NCBI RefSeq assembly: GCF_024207115.1
Contig: NZ_CP100128.1
Coordinates: forward strand, 2,542,001 to 2,606,000
DNA: 64,000 bases
Reading direction: 5' to 3'
Source: Chromobacterium sp. IIBBL 290-4
GTDB lineage: Bacteria; Pseudomonadota; Gammaproteobacteria; Burkholderiales; Chromobacteriaceae
In this document: positions 8,927 through 16,861 of the stretch, in pieces
Layout of the letters: the number at the start of each line of letters is the position of its first letter
Position numbering within the stretch: the stretch's first letter is position 1
Program-made: the position numbers and the translations under genes
The notes under the pieces: model-generated
The model's database searches: none
Seen by the model: the letters and a program-made list of their open reading frames with translations, nothing else
What the model was told of the DNA's origin: nothing

Positions 8927-8975
8927 GCAGTGTAAGCAAGCCTCTTTGCCCACACTGAGTATCAGGAGAGTCATC

Positions 8976-9824
8976 ATGGCCATTACCGTCAACACCAACG
9001 TCACATCGCTGCAAGCGCAGATCAACCTCAATAATTCGCAAATGTCGCTGTCGCAATCGCTGCAACGCCTGTCTTCGGGCTTGCGCATCAACAGCGCCAA
9101 GGACGACGCCGCGGGCCTGGCGATTTCTCAGACCCTGAGGTCCGCGATCAACGGCAATAACCAAGCCATCAACAATGCCAACGACGGTATTTCCGTTGGG
9201 CAGACTGCTGAAGGCGCGTTGGGCCAGATCGCCAACAACCTGCAGCGTATCCGTGAAATCGCGGTGCAGTCCGCCAACGGCTCGGTGAGCAACACTAACC
9301 GTTCGCAGCTGCAATCCGAAGTGGACCAGCTGACCCAGGAAATTTCGCGTATCGTGCAAACCACGCAGTTCAACGGCACCCAACTGCTGTCGGGTTCCGC
9401 GGTGCTGATGTTCCAAGTCGGTTCGTCCGGCGCCAGCAGCAACCAGGTTTCCATCTCGTCGGTGGACATGACTTCGGCTGGCGTGCTGTGTAGCTACAGC
9501 TCCGCGCTGACCGCCACCGGCACGATCAACGTCACCACTCAGTCCGGCGCTTCCGCGATCCTGTCTACACTGGATAGCGACATCGCCGAAATCTCGACGG
9601 TGCGTTCCACCTGGGGCTCGGTGCAGAACCGGTTTGACGCGGTGGTAGCCAACCTGCAAAACTATGTGCAGAACCTGACGGCGGCCAATAGCCGTATCGT
9701 GGATGTGGACTTCGCGTCGGAAACAGCTAATCTGACGAAGAACCAGATCTTGCAGCAAGCGGGCGCATCGATTCTGAAGCAATCGAACACGCTGCCGCAA
9801 TCTGCGCTGACACTGCTGCAATAA
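8976..9824 (+). CDS. fliC: Flagellin 2 (282 aa, short central domain)
   Basis: A second filament subunit, paralogous to flagellin 1. Residues 1-~165 and the last ~100 residues are near copies of the terminal export/polymerisation domains of its neighbour, but the centre is only ~15-20 residues. The ATG at 8976 is chosen because CAGGAGAG precedes it and because it gives the canonical MAITVNTN N-terminus; an upstream in-frame ATG at 8865 lies before the sigma-28 promoter and cannot be used from it. Cys172 (GVLCSYSS) is unusual, since flagellins generally lack cysteine. Two flagellins of different length suggest a composite filament or different expression conditions. Confidence 0.95.
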   Translation: MAITVNTNVTSLQAQINLNNSQMSLSQSLQRLSSGLRINSAKDDAAGLAISQTLRSAINGNNQAINNANDGISVGQTAEGALGQIANNLQRIREIAVQSANGSVSNTNRSQLQSEVDQLTQEISRIVQTTQFNGTQLLSGSAVLMFQVGSSGASSNQVSISSVDMTSAGVLCSYSSALTATGTINVTTQSGASAILSTLDSDIAEISTVRSTWGSVQNRFDAVVANLQNYVQNLTAANSRIVDVDFASETANLTKNQILQQAGASILKQSNTLPQSALTLLQ

Positions 9825-9850
9825 GTGGTAAATTGATGGTATAGCCAGTC

Positions 9851-9880
9851 TGCAGCTCCGGTTGGGCAGCCGGAGCTGCA
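9851..9880 (+). terminator. Strong hairpin between flagellin 2 and flaG
   Basis: A perfect 11-bp stem TGCAGCTCCGG/CCGGAGCTGCA with an 8-base loop lies 27 bases after the flagellin stop. No T-run follows. It could lower flaG expression relative to flagellin or protect the flagellin mRNA 3' end. Confidence 0.6.
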
Positions 9881-9898
9881 TCCGTTGGGAGAACGATC

Positions 9899-10324
9899 AT
9901 GCAAATTCCTTCTATCTTGTCGCCGGCCTCTACGGTTGCCGCGACGCCGGTGCCGCGTCAACAATTGGTTGATCTGGCTCAGTCGTCTCCTAATGATCCG
10001 AATCAGCCGGTTTCGGCCGATTCGACCCAGGCTGTCGCAGCGGCGGGGCAGAGCCAGCAACAGCAGTCGTCCGCAAATCAGCAACAAAATCAGCAAAGCG
10101 TGGCCAAGCAGTTGGAAGAATCGGTCAAGCAGCTGAATAACACCGCTTCGATGTATGACAGTTCCTTGCAGTTTTCCGTCGACAAGGACACCGGCACTAC
10201 CGTGGTGAAAGTGGTCGACAAGGAAAACAACAAGGTGATCCGCCAGATTCCCTCGGAAGATGCCCTGCGCATCGCCAAGGCGATCGGCGATTTCAAAGGA
10301 CTCTTGCTGAAGGACAAAGCCTGA
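9899..10324 (+). CDS. flaG: FlaG family flagellar protein
   Basis: A 141-residue FlaG-family protein. The Gln/Ser-rich N-terminal half (AGQSQQQQSSANQQQN) is low complexity. The C-terminal half is the FlaG domain (LQFSVDKDTGTTVVKVVDKE, then VIRQIPSEDALRIAKAI). FlaG proteins influence filament length and commonly lie between flagellin and fliD, as here. GGGAGA precedes the ATG. fliD follows after 37 bases, so the two are probably cotranscribed. Confidence 0.9.
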   Translation: MQIPSILSPASTVAATPVPRQQLVDLAQSSPNDPNQPVSADSTQAVAAAGQSQQQQSSANQQQNQQSVAKQLEESVKQLNNTASMYDSSLQFSVDKDTGTTVVKVVDKENNKVIRQIPSEDALRIAKAIGDFKGLLLKDKA

Positions 10325-10361
10325 TCTGTTTGTCCCGATGCGGCTATAACATGGGGATAAC

Positions 10362-11750
10362 ATGGCAGCCATTACCAGTTCCGTGGGTGCATTGGATGTA
10401 CAGGGCATCGTCAGCCAGCTGATGATGATTGAAAGACGGCCGCTGAATGAAAGCCTCAGCCGCTCGGATCAATACAATACGCAGCTCAGCACTGTCGGCA
10501 AGCTGAGTTCGTCGCTGTCTGCCTTGCAAACAGCGATGACGGGTTTGTCTTCCGGCCGTTTCCTGCAAGTATTCAAGGCGACGGTCAGCGATGGCTCGAT
10601 GGGCGCCGTCACGACGACCAGCGGCGGCAGCGCAGGCACCTATCAGATCAATGTCACCAGCCTGGCCACCAACCGCCAGCTGGTGTTTGATCAGGCCGGC
10701 GGCGTTAACATCAAAGATCCCAAGGCGGCGCTGGCCGGCGCGCCGAATCAGCTGTCGTTCGAGGTCAACGGCAAAACGCAGACCGTTAAGCTGGCTGATA
10801 AGCCGGGTGATCCTGTGAGTTTGCAGACCATCAATGACAAGATTAATTCTGCTGGCGTTGGCGTGAATGCAACCATTGTCCAGAATGTCGTCAAAGGTGA
10901 CGATGGCAAAAGCACCACGCAATACAAGCTGGTGCTGACGGCAGCCAACTCTGGCACCGACAACGAATTCAAGATCGTCGGCGGCGACAGCGATAATGGC
11001 AGCACCTCCGGCGCGACCTTGGCCAAGGTATTGACGCAGAGTCCGACCGGGGTCAAAGAGTCTCAGGATGCGAAGAATGCCGATCTGACAGTGAACGGCG
11101 TATCGATTTCCTCTGGCAGCAACAAGGTTTCCAGCGCGATCGCCGGGGTGGATGTCGATCTGTACAAAGCTGGCAGTTTCACGGTATCCATGTCGCCGGA
11201 CAGCGCCGGGGTGAGCAAGAACCTGCAATCGTTCATCGATGCCTACAATCAGGTCATGAGCGATGTGAGCAGCGCGCGGAAAGGCTCGATGAAGGGCAAT
11301 GCCTCGGTTCTGGATATTCAGACCAAGCTGGCCCAAGTATTGTCCACGCCGGTGGCAGGGGTGGATCCGGTCAATTCCGTCGCCTATCTGGCGCAGGTGG
11401 GTATTTCCTTGCAAAAGGATGGCACCTTGAAGTTGGATCAGACTAAATTCAACGATGCGGTGAAAAAAGACCAGCAAGCGGTGATCAATCTGTTCGGCAA
11501 TAACGCCAACACTGGTTTCGCGCAACGCTTCAATACCGCGATCAACGACATGTTGGCGCCAAGCGGGGTCATTGAAACCAGCAAAGCATCCATAAATTCG
11601 CGAGTGAATACAGAAACCCAGCTGCAAAGCTCTTTGAAATCGCGCTTGGATTCCAAGCAAAATCAGTTGTTGCAGCAATACACATCGTTGAACAAGACGT
11701 TGGCGCAAATGCAGGCGGGCTCGAATAGCTTGTTCAATTTGATTAAATAG
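10362..11750 (+). CDS. fliD: Flagellar filament cap protein FliD
   Basis: A 462-residue filament cap protein (HAP2) that promotes flagellin polymerisation at the tip. The N-terminal FliD_N region is seen in DVQGIVSQLMMIERRPLNE and the C-terminal FliD_C region in SFIDAYNQVMSDV and NRDK-like closing helices ending QMQAGSNSLFNLIK. The length is typical of the family. It is exported by the flagellar secretion system with help from FliT-like and FliS chaperones encoded just downstream. A GGGGAT sequence lies 6 bases before the ATG. Confidence 0.95.
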   Translation: MAAITSSVGALDVQGIVSQLMMIERRPLNESLSRSDQYNTQLSTVGKLSSSLSALQTAMTGLSSGRFLQVFKATVSDGSMGAVTTTSGGSAGTYQINVTSLATNRQLVFDQAGGVNIKDPKAALAGAPNQLSFEVNGKTQTVKLADKPGDPVSLQTINDKINSAGVGVNATIVQNVVKGDDGKSTTQYKLVLTAANSGTDNEFKIVGGDSDNGSTSGATLAKVLTQSPTGVKESQDAKNADLTVNGVSISSGSNKVSSAIAGVDVDLYKAGSFTVSMSPDSAGVSKNLQSFIDAYNQVMSDVSSARKGSMKGNASVLDIQTKLAQVLSTPVAGVDPVNSVAYLAQVGISLQKDGTLKLDQTKFNDAVKKDQQAVINLFGNNANTGFAQRFNTAINDMLAPSGVIETSKASINSRVNTETQLQSSLKSRLDSKQNQLLQQYTSLNKTLAQMQAGSNSLFNLIK

Positions 11751-11770
11751 CAAGATGTAGCTGAATCCTC

Positions 11771-11798
11771 GCGGGCGCTGGTTGGGAGTCGCGCCCGC
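11771..11798 (+). other. Intergenic hairpin between fliD and fliS
   Basis: Stem GCGGGCG/CGCCCGC with a 14-base loop lies between the fliD stop and the fliS start. No T-run follows. It is probably an mRNA processing or stability element inside the operon. Confidence 0.4.
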
Positions 11799-11821
11799 AT
11801 GAAAAGAAACGATGGTGACCC

Positions 11822-12247
11822 ATGCTGAATTCACGGATGCTCAAGCAGTTCAATCAGGCGTATGCAAACGATGCGCTGAAAACTGCGGTCTATGGGGCGA
11901 GCCCGGTTGGAATCGTCGTGATGTTGTATGAAGGGGCGATCAAGGCGGTGAGCTCGGCTGGGCTGGCGATTGACGCAGGTCATTTCGAAGAGAAGGCCAG
12001 AATGATCACCAAGGCCGTAGATATCCTGGAAGGCCTGAGAATCGCTTTGGATCTTGATGTGGGTTCTGACGCAGCGGTAAACCTCAACGACTTGTATGTC
12101 TATATGAAGCTGAGGTTGGCCAAGGCCAGTCTGAAAAATGACAAGGAAATTCTTCAGGAAGTGCGCGAACTATTGGAAACCATCTTGCCGGCCTGGCAAC
12201 AGGTGGATAGGCCGCAGGCAGCCGCGCAGCCAGAGCAAGGCAGATGA
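11822..12247 (+). CDS. fliS: Flagellin chaperone FliS
   Basis: A 141-residue cytoplasmic export chaperone that binds the flagellin C-terminus and prevents premature polymerisation. The FliS helical fold is recognisable from KTAVYGASPVGIVVMLYEGA, AVDILEGLRIALD and LNDLYVYMKLRL. A second in-frame ATG occurs five codons in; the first is kept because it gives the fuller family N-terminus. The Gln/Ala-rich tail overlaps the next gene by the four bases ATGA, indicating translational coupling. Confidence 0.95.
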   Translation: MLNSRMLKQFNQAYANDALKTAVYGASPVGIVVMLYEGAIKAVSSAGLAIDAGHFEEKARMITKAVDILEGLRIALDLDVGSDAAVNLNDLYVYMKLRLAKASLKNDKEILQEVRELLETILPAWQQVDRPQAAAQPEQGR

Positions 12248-12597
12248 GCGATAGGCCAATGGAAAAGCAGTTTGATGGCAACGCCAAAGGTTTGGCGCAA
12301 CTGATTGATGCATTGGAGCCCCTGGCCGTCCAGCTGTTGAAACTGGCGGGTGAAAGAGACAGAGTGGCGTTCGCCAAACTGTATGAGCAGCACGAGGGCT
12401 ACACGCATCAACTGTTGGGCAGGCTTGAGGCGGGCGAGAACAAAAAACTGAGCGCGACGCAACGCGAGGCGCTCAAACGCGTGCTCGGCTTGCGCAGCCA
12501 GATCGAGCAGCAGATCGCCCTCTGGGCCGAGCAGTTGAAAAACGATTTGTTGTCCTTGAATCAAAGCTCAAAGCTGATGCGGGAATACAAGGGGTGA
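12244..12597 (+). CDS. fliT: FliT-like flagellar chaperone
   Basis: A 117-residue, almost entirely helical, charged cytoplasmic protein (LIDALEPLAVQLLKLAGERD, RVLGLRSQIEQQIALWAEQL). Sequence similarity to FliT is weak by eye. The assignment rests on size, helical character and position directly after fliS, with a 4-base overlap. FliT proteins bind FliD and, in enterics, FlhDC. It could equally be an unnamed FliT-like family specific to these bacteria. Confidence 0.6.
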   Translation: MSDRPMEKQFDGNAKGLAQLIDALEPLAVQLLKLAGERDRVAFAKLYEQHEGYTHQLLGRLEAGENKKLSATQREALKRVLGLRSQIEQQIALWAEQLKNDLLSLNQSSKLMREYKG

Positions 12598-12723
12598 GAG
12601 GGTGGATGGGCGGTTGCCGCCTTGCGGAATCGTCTCAAATCCCAGGGGTTCGGGCTTGGGTTGCGCGATTTTTCGCCATACACTTAAAGTCCATTGTGGA
12701 TGTTTACCCGAAGGGAAACCACC

Positions 12724-13077
12724 ATGTCCGGCGTCTTCTTCCCTTACTTGATGGTTGTGCTGTGGCTGCTGTTGGCGGCCTCTTGCGCGTACTTGTATTT
12801 CAGGCTGCAAAAGCTTGAAAGCAAGCGCGACAGCCTGACCTCCATGTATCTGGACCAGCAGCAGCAGCAAATCAGCGCGCTGCAGCGAGATGTCGCGCGT
12901 CTGCAGTCCAAGCTGGAGCATCATGCTCAGCCGGAGTCTGGCTTGAGCCCTTATAATCAGGCCATAGAAATGATCCGGCAGGGGCTGACGGCCTCTGAAG
13001 TCGCCTCGCGTTGCGGCATTTCGCGCAGCGAGGCCGAGCTTATCGTGTCTCTTTATCGCAATAGCCCCACCTCATGA
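12724..13077 (+). CDS. DUF2802 membrane-anchored coiled-coil protein
   Basis: A 117-residue protein with an N-terminal membrane segment (FPYLMVVLWLLLAASCAYLY), a Gln-rich coiled coil (DQQQQQISALQRDVARLQSK) and a C-terminal helix-turn-helix-like DUF2802 motif (MIRQGLTASEVASRCGISRS). The ATG at 12724 is chosen for AAGGGA upstream; an in-frame ATG at 12694 would add ten polar residues. DUF2802 proteins often lie in flagellar or chemotaxis clusters; their molecular role is unknown. The stop overlaps the next start by ATGA, linking it to the fliK-like gene. Confidence 0.7.
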   Translation: MSGVFFPYLMVVLWLLLAASCAYLYFRLQKLESKRDSLTSMYLDQQQQQISALQRDVARLQSKLEHHAQPESGLSPYNQAIEMIRQGLTASEVASRCGISRSEAELIVSLYRNSPTS

Positions 13078-14114
13078 TTCCGTCTTTATCCAATACCCTG
13101 AGCAATCTGACTCAGGGCTCCGCAGTCAATCTCCCGCGCGGCAATATCGATGCCAGCCAGTTGCTGGAGGCGCTCACCCAGCCGGGTAAACTGCCTTCCT
13201 TGATGGTCGGGGAATTATTGACCGCGAAAATCGCGGATCAACTGGGCAACAATCAACTGGCGGTGCTGATCAAGAATGGCTTGTTCACGCTGAGCCTGCC
13301 GCCTGGCGTCAACCCTTCCGGCGATTCCCTGAATCTGAAGGTCGTCTCGCTGCAGCCGTCGCTGACCTTCGCCTTGCAGCAAGGCGGCAAGGAGGCGGCG
13401 CCGCCGCAAGACGGCTCGGTAGCCGTCAAGTTGAGCACGGCCTCGCGCTACCTGACCTCGCTGTTAAGCGCGGCGGATGACGGCGCGCCAGCCAAACCAT
13501 TGCAGCTGGATGCTGCTGAGCATCCCCCGGCGCAACTGGCCAAGCAGCTGCAACAGAATGTCAAACAGAGCGGCTTGTTTTATGAATCGCATCTCAAGGA
13601 TTTCAGCAATGGCCTGCATACCCTGGAGCAGTTGAAACAGGAGCCGCAAGCCAAGTTTTCGCTGACCCAGCAGGCGCTGGATATCGGCCAGAAGCATGAT
13701 CAAGGGCAAGCACAAGCGCTTAGGCCTCAAGCGCAAGAGCTGGGCAGCCTGGTGCAGCGCCAGCTGGATGGCCTGGAAAACCGCGCGGTGCAGTTTCAGG
13801 GTCTGGCTTGGCCTGGACAGCCCATGCAGTTGCAGATCGAACAGGAGAAGCCGCAAAACGAGAGGCAAGGGAGCGGACAGGAGGATATCCCTGTTTGGAA
13901 TACCAGCCTCTCTCTGGAGCTGCCTGCGCTTGGCGGCTTGGGCGTGCGGGTGAGAATGATAGGCCAGACCGTGCAGGTGTCTTTTCAGGCGGATGAAGAC
14001 GGCATCGGCGCAATGATCAAACAGCATGCCCAAAAATTGCAGAGCGGCATGGAAGCCGCGGGATTGACCCTGGCCAGCTTGGTAGTGAACCGCAATGAAC
14101 CAGCAGCAGAATGA
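13074..14114 (+). CDS. fliK: FliK-like hook-length control protein
   Basis: A 346-residue protein with a Gln/Leu-rich, poorly conserved N-terminal and middle region. The compact C-terminal domain of the Flg_hook/FliK type contains LSLELPALGGLGVRVRMIGQ and VQVSFQADEDGI, followed by a helix with AGLTLASLVVN. FliK measures the hook and switches FlhB export specificity. This copy is away from a hook-basal-body operon and is followed immediately by a FlhB-type C-terminal domain, its expected partner. It overlaps the genes on both sides. It may be an accessory FliK paralogue. Confidence 0.65.
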   Translation: MIPSLSNTLSNLTQGSAVNLPRGNIDASQLLEALTQPGKLPSLMVGELLTAKIADQLGNNQLAVLIKNGLFTLSLPPGVNPSGDSLNLKVVSLQPSLTFALQQGGKEAAPPQDGSVAVKLSTASRYLTSLLSAADDGAPAKPLQLDAAEHPPAQLAKQLQQNVKQSGLFYESHLKDFSNGLHTLEQLKQEPQAKFSLTQQALDIGQKHDQGQAQALRPQAQELGSLVQRQLDGLENRAVQFQGLAWPGQPMQLQIEQEKPQNERQGSGQEDIPVWNTSLSLELPALGGLGVRVRMIGQTVQVSFQADEDGIGAMIKQHAQKLQSGMEAAGLTLASLVVNRNEPAAE

Positions 14115-14433
14115 TGATAAACGCCAATCGGCGGTGGCGTTGTCGTATCAAGAAGGACAGCGTTCGCCGCGGGTAGTGGCCAAAGGCTACGGGCAGATGG
14201 CGCAGCGCATCATAGAATGCGCGCAAGACGCCGGCGTATTTGTCCATGATTCGCCGGAGTTAGTGTCGTTGCTGATGCAAGTGGATCTCGACAAACATAT
14301 CCCTCCAGAGCTGTATCGGGCGGTGGCGGAGATACTGGCCTTTGTTTATTTTCTGGAGCGCCAGGCCGGATCGCCGGACACTCGCTTCGAGGATTGGATG
14401 ACGGCGCGGAAAACGCCGGCCAATAATCCCTGA
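14095..14433 (+). CDS. Orphan FlhB cytoplasmic-domain protein (FhlB/EscU family)
   Basis: A 112-residue protein equivalent to the FlhB_CC fragment that lies after the NPTH autocleavage site: SAVALSYQEGQRSPRVVAKG, AQRIIECAQDAGV and IPPELYRAVAEILAFVYFLE. The four transmembrane helices and the NPTH motif are absent. Such FlhB-C homologues can substitute for the cleaved FlhB C-terminus in some bacteria. It overlaps the end of the fliK-like gene by 20 bases, so production of the two is likely coupled. Function as an export switch modulator is inferred. Confidence 0.8.
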   Translation: MNQQQNDDKRQSAVALSYQEGQRSPRVVAKGYGQMAQRIIECAQDAGVFVHDSPELVSLLMQVDLDKHIPPELYRAVAEILAFVYFLERQAGSPDTRFEDWMTARKTPANNP

Positions 14434-14503
14434 CCCATGCTGGCGCGCAGCGCCGCAATCCCCTATGCTCAGCCCTTACAGCGCACACAGGGGGAAGATT
14501 TCC

Positions 14504-15370
14504 ATGCATATCGGTTATATCGGTCTTGGCATCATGGGGCGTCCTTGCGTCCTCAATCTGCTAGAGGCTGGCCATCAGGTCAGCGTTTGGGCTAGGCGCA
14601 AGGAAAGCGCCGCTCCGCTTTTGGACGCGGGCGCGCGCTGGGCGGAAACGCCTGCCGAATTGGCGGCCCAGGTAGAGGTGCTGGTGACCAATGTGTCGGA
14701 TACCGCGGATGTCGAGGCGGTGCTGCTCGGCGAGAGGGGCGCGATCCATGGCGCCAAGCCAGGCTTGGTGTGCGTTGATATGAGCACCATCGCGCCGAAC
14801 GGGGCCAGGCGCATCGCGGCGGCGTTGCTGGATAAGGGCATCGATTTTCTGGATTGCCCGGTGTCCGGCGGCGAAGTCGGCGCGGTCAACGGCACGCTCA
14901 CCATCATGGCGGGCGGCAAAGCGGAAGCGCTGGAAAAAGCCCGCCCGGCATTGCAGGCCATGGGGCAGACCATTACCCATATCGGCGCGAGCGGGGCCGG
15001 CCAAGTGGCCAAGGCCTGCAATCAGATCGCCGTGGCGGTGGGGGTGGCGGCGGTGGCGGAGATCGTGAAACTGGCCCGCGCATGCGATGTCGACCCGGCT
15101 CCCGTCCGTGCCGCCCTGCTGGGAGGTTTCGCCCAAAGCCGCGTGTTGGATGTGCATGGCCAGCGGATGATAGACGACAATTACGCGCCGGGATTCAAGG
15201 CCAAGCTGCATGCCAAGGACATGCATATCGTGCTGGATACGGCGCGGGAGCAGGGCATCAGCCTGCCGGCTGCGGAACGCACCATGACATTGATAGACCA
15301 GTTGGTGGCGCAGGGCGATGGCGAGTTGGATTCGTCGGCGATCGCCAAACTGATCTGGCAGCAGAACTAA
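14504..15370 (+). CDS. NAD(P)-dependent beta-hydroxyacid dehydrogenase (GarR/GlxR-like)
   Basis: A 288-residue enzyme of the 3-hydroxyisobutyrate dehydrogenase family. The N-terminal Rossmann motif is GYIGLGIMG. The substrate-binding signature DCPVSGGEVGAVNGTLTIM and the catalytic Lys region (GQVAKACNQ) follow, with the all-alpha C-terminal domain after that (FKAKLHAKDMHIVLDTA). It most resembles 2-hydroxy-3-oxopropionate (tartronate semialdehyde) reductases; the exact substrate cannot be set from sequence. AGGGGGAAG supports the ATG at 14504 over 14465. It appears unrelated to the flagellar genes and ends at a shared bidirectional terminator. Confidence 0.85.
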   Translation: MHIGYIGLGIMGRPCVLNLLEAGHQVSVWARRKESAAPLLDAGARWAETPAELAAQVEVLVTNVSDTADVEAVLLGERGAIHGAKPGLVCVDMSTIAPNGARRIAAALLDKGIDFLDCPVSGGEVGAVNGTLTIMAGGKAEALEKARPALQAMGQTITHIGASGAGQVAKACNQIAVAVGVAAVAEIVKLARACDVDPAPVRAALLGGFAQSRVLDVHGQRMIDDNYAPGFKAKLHAKDMHIVLDTAREQGISLPAAERTMTLIDQLVAQGDGELDSSAIAKLIWQQN

Positions 15371-15375
15371 ACAAT

Positions 15376-15409
15376 AAAAAAGCCGCATCCCGATGATGCG
15401 GCTTTTTTC
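15376..15409. terminator. Bidirectional rho-independent terminator
   Basis: Stem AGCCGCATC/GATGCGGCT (15381-15389 with 15395-15403), flanked by A-run and T-run. It can end both the rightward dehydrogenase transcript and the leftward HU transcript. Confidence 0.85.
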
Positions 15410-15426
15410 ATGGATGCGGCGTAGCC

Positions 15427-15696
15427 TTAGGCGATGCGATCCTTCAGTTGCTTGCTGGCGACGAAGGCCACTTTGCGCTTGGCGGCGATCTGGATGGTTT
15501 CGCCAGTCTTGGGGTTGCGGCCGGTGCGGGCGGCGCTTTCCTTCACCTTGAACTTGCCGGCGACGATGCTGAGTTCGCCATTGCTGGCCAGCGTGTCCAG
15601 CAACACTTCGTCAAAAGCGGCCAGTACGCGCAGTACGTCGGCTTTGGTCTGGCCGGACTTGTCGGCGAGCAGGGCAATCAGTTCGGCTTTAGTCAT
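15427..15696 (-). CDS. hup: HU-family DNA-binding protein
   Basis: An 89-residue nucleoid protein that binds DNA as a dimer. The N-terminal helices (MTKAELIALLADKSGQTKAD) and the DNA-binding arm (ARTGRNPKTGETIQIAAKRK) with the conserved RNPKTGE and the end VAFVASKQLKDRI are typical. The acidic/neutral variant arm start (GKFKVKESAA) differs a little from E. coli HU. A -10-like TATACT on the minus strand (15759-15764) lies 63 bases upstream of the start in an AT-rich region. Confidence 0.93.
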   Translation of the reverse strand: MTKAELIALLADKSGQTKADVLRVLAAFDEVLLDTLASNGELSIVAGKFKVKESAARTGRNPKTGETIQIAAKRKVAFVASKQLKDRIA

Positions 15697-15916
15697 GGTG
15701 CGTGTCTTTCAGATATCAGCTTAAAGATTCATTTTCCGCGATTTCTCTTAGGGAATAAAGTATATCCGGCATATTTCACTTACAAATTGATTGAAAATGA
15801 GCACGGGCGTGGCATTGTCGCCTCAATGATTGCATGGGTGATGAAGTTTTACCTTTCAGGGATAGGCGTTTCCGCCGGTAGCGCTAGAATCCGGCATTTT
15901 CCAGGAAACGAATTCG

Positions 15917-16192
15917 ATGTTGGATGCAATGAGAAAGATGGCGGTTTTTGCTGCGCTGGCCTTCAGCGTGGCGTCTCCGGCCGCGATGGCCAGGAAAGTA
16001 GCGGGAAGCGCTAACTTGGCGACGCAGGATAGTCCTGCGACACAAGCAGGAGATCGTGCCCACCCGAGCAAGCGCCCCGCCGGCAAACCTGCTCATGCCA
16101 CGGCTCATTGCCGAGATGGCAGCGATAGCTTCCGCAAGCGTCATCAGGCGCTCTGCTCTCGCCATGGCGGCGTGGCGCAGTGGCATCGCTAG
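15917..16192 (+). CDS. Small secreted DUF3761-like protein
   Basis: A 91-residue protein with an N-terminal signal peptide (MAVFAALAFSVASPAAMA). The C-terminal motif is ATAHCRDGSDSFRKRHQALC followed by SRHGGVAQW, the pattern of DUF3761 proteins with two cysteines and HGGV. AGGAAA lies 8 bases before the ATG. The function of the family is unknown; the paired cysteines suggest a disulfide in the periplasm or outside. It ends three bases before a hairpin that serves the opposite strand. Confidence 0.65.
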   Translation: MLDAMRKMAVFAALAFSVASPAAMARKVAGSANLATQDSPATQAGDRAHPSKRPAGKPAHATAHCRDGSDSFRKRHQALCSRHGGVAQWHR

Positions 16193-16193
16193 G

Positions 16194-16222
16194 CCAAAAA
16201 AAGGCCCGCGATGGCGCGGGCC
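16194..16222 (-). terminator. Rho-independent terminator of the leftward Gln/Ser-rich gene
   Basis: On the minus strand the stem GGCCCGCG/CGCGGGCC with a 4-base loop is followed by a T-run (A-run on plus at 16195-16202). It lies 22 bases after the stop of the gene at 16244. Confidence 0.85.
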
Positions 16223-16243
16223 TATCATCCGAGAGGATGGTTT

Positions 16244-16651
16244 TCAGGCAGTGGTGTCTATTTGGGAGCCTACGGTGCCCAGCACATTGGAAGAGGCGCT
16301 GCCGGAGCTGCCGGCGCTCTGTTGTTGGCCGCCGCCGCCGTGGTGATGGTGGTGGCCGGCGTGCTGGCTTTGCAAGGTTTGGAATGCCTGTTGGGCCGCT
16401 TGCAGATTGCCGCTTTGCAGCGCCTGGCCAAGCTGCGCGAATGGATTGTTGCTATTGCTCTGCGAGCTGGAAGCATTGCCGCTGTTAGGCTGATTGGCGG
16501 ACAGACTGGAGAAGGCGCTTTGGGCTTGGCTGAGGTTGCCGGATTGCAGTGCCGAAGCCAGCTGCTGGAAATTCTGCTGGTTTTGCTGCCAGTTCGAGGC
16601 GCCCTGTGTTTGCCAATTGGAGTTGCCGCTGCCTACGCTGCTGATGCTCAT
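16244..16651 (-). CDS. Gln/Ser/Gly-rich protein with two QSGNL repeats and His tract
   Basis: A 135-residue protein without signal peptide or membrane segment. Two related ~27-residue units are visible: FQQLASALQSGNLSQAQSAF and FAQLGQALQSGNLQAAQQAF, each followed by a short Ser/Leu-Gln segment. A HAGHHHHHGGGG tract follows the second unit. The start at 16651 is chosen for AAGGA five bases upstream; longer starts lack a site. Similar short proteins with QSGNL repeats are common in Proteobacteria and are uncharacterised. A sigma-28-like promoter upstream would place it in the flagellar regulon (inference). Confidence 0.7.
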   Translation of the reverse strand: MSISSVGSGNSNWQTQGASNWQQNQQNFQQLASALQSGNLSQAQSAFSSLSANQPNSGNASSSQSNSNNPFAQLGQALQSGNLQAAQQAFQTLQSQHAGHHHHHGGGGQQQSAGSSGSASSNVLGTVGSQIDTTA

Positions 16652-16765
16652 GATGCTTCCTTTCATGCGGTCTGTTCGACCCATTGCTTGCCATGGTTCC
16701 CATACTGCAGCGTGAGGTTCACGGTCCGTTGGAGCGATTCGCGGCATCGTCGCTGCTTAAGCTAT

Positions 16766-16792
16766 TTATCGGGGCCATTTTGGCGGTCTTAA
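16766..16792 (-). promoter_or_regulatory. Possible sigma-28 promoter for the QSGNL-repeat gene
   Basis: Read on the minus strand: TTAAGACC, an 11-base spacer, then CCCGATAA. The -10 is 7/8 to the FliA consensus with exact spacing; the -35 is only 4/8. The leader would be about 110 bases. Confidence 0.35.
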
Positions 16793-16861
16793 GTCACAAA
16801 CTTTGCTGGCGTTGTTAAGGATTGTTTTGTTAAGTCATTGTCATTCAACGGGTTTTCGGCT

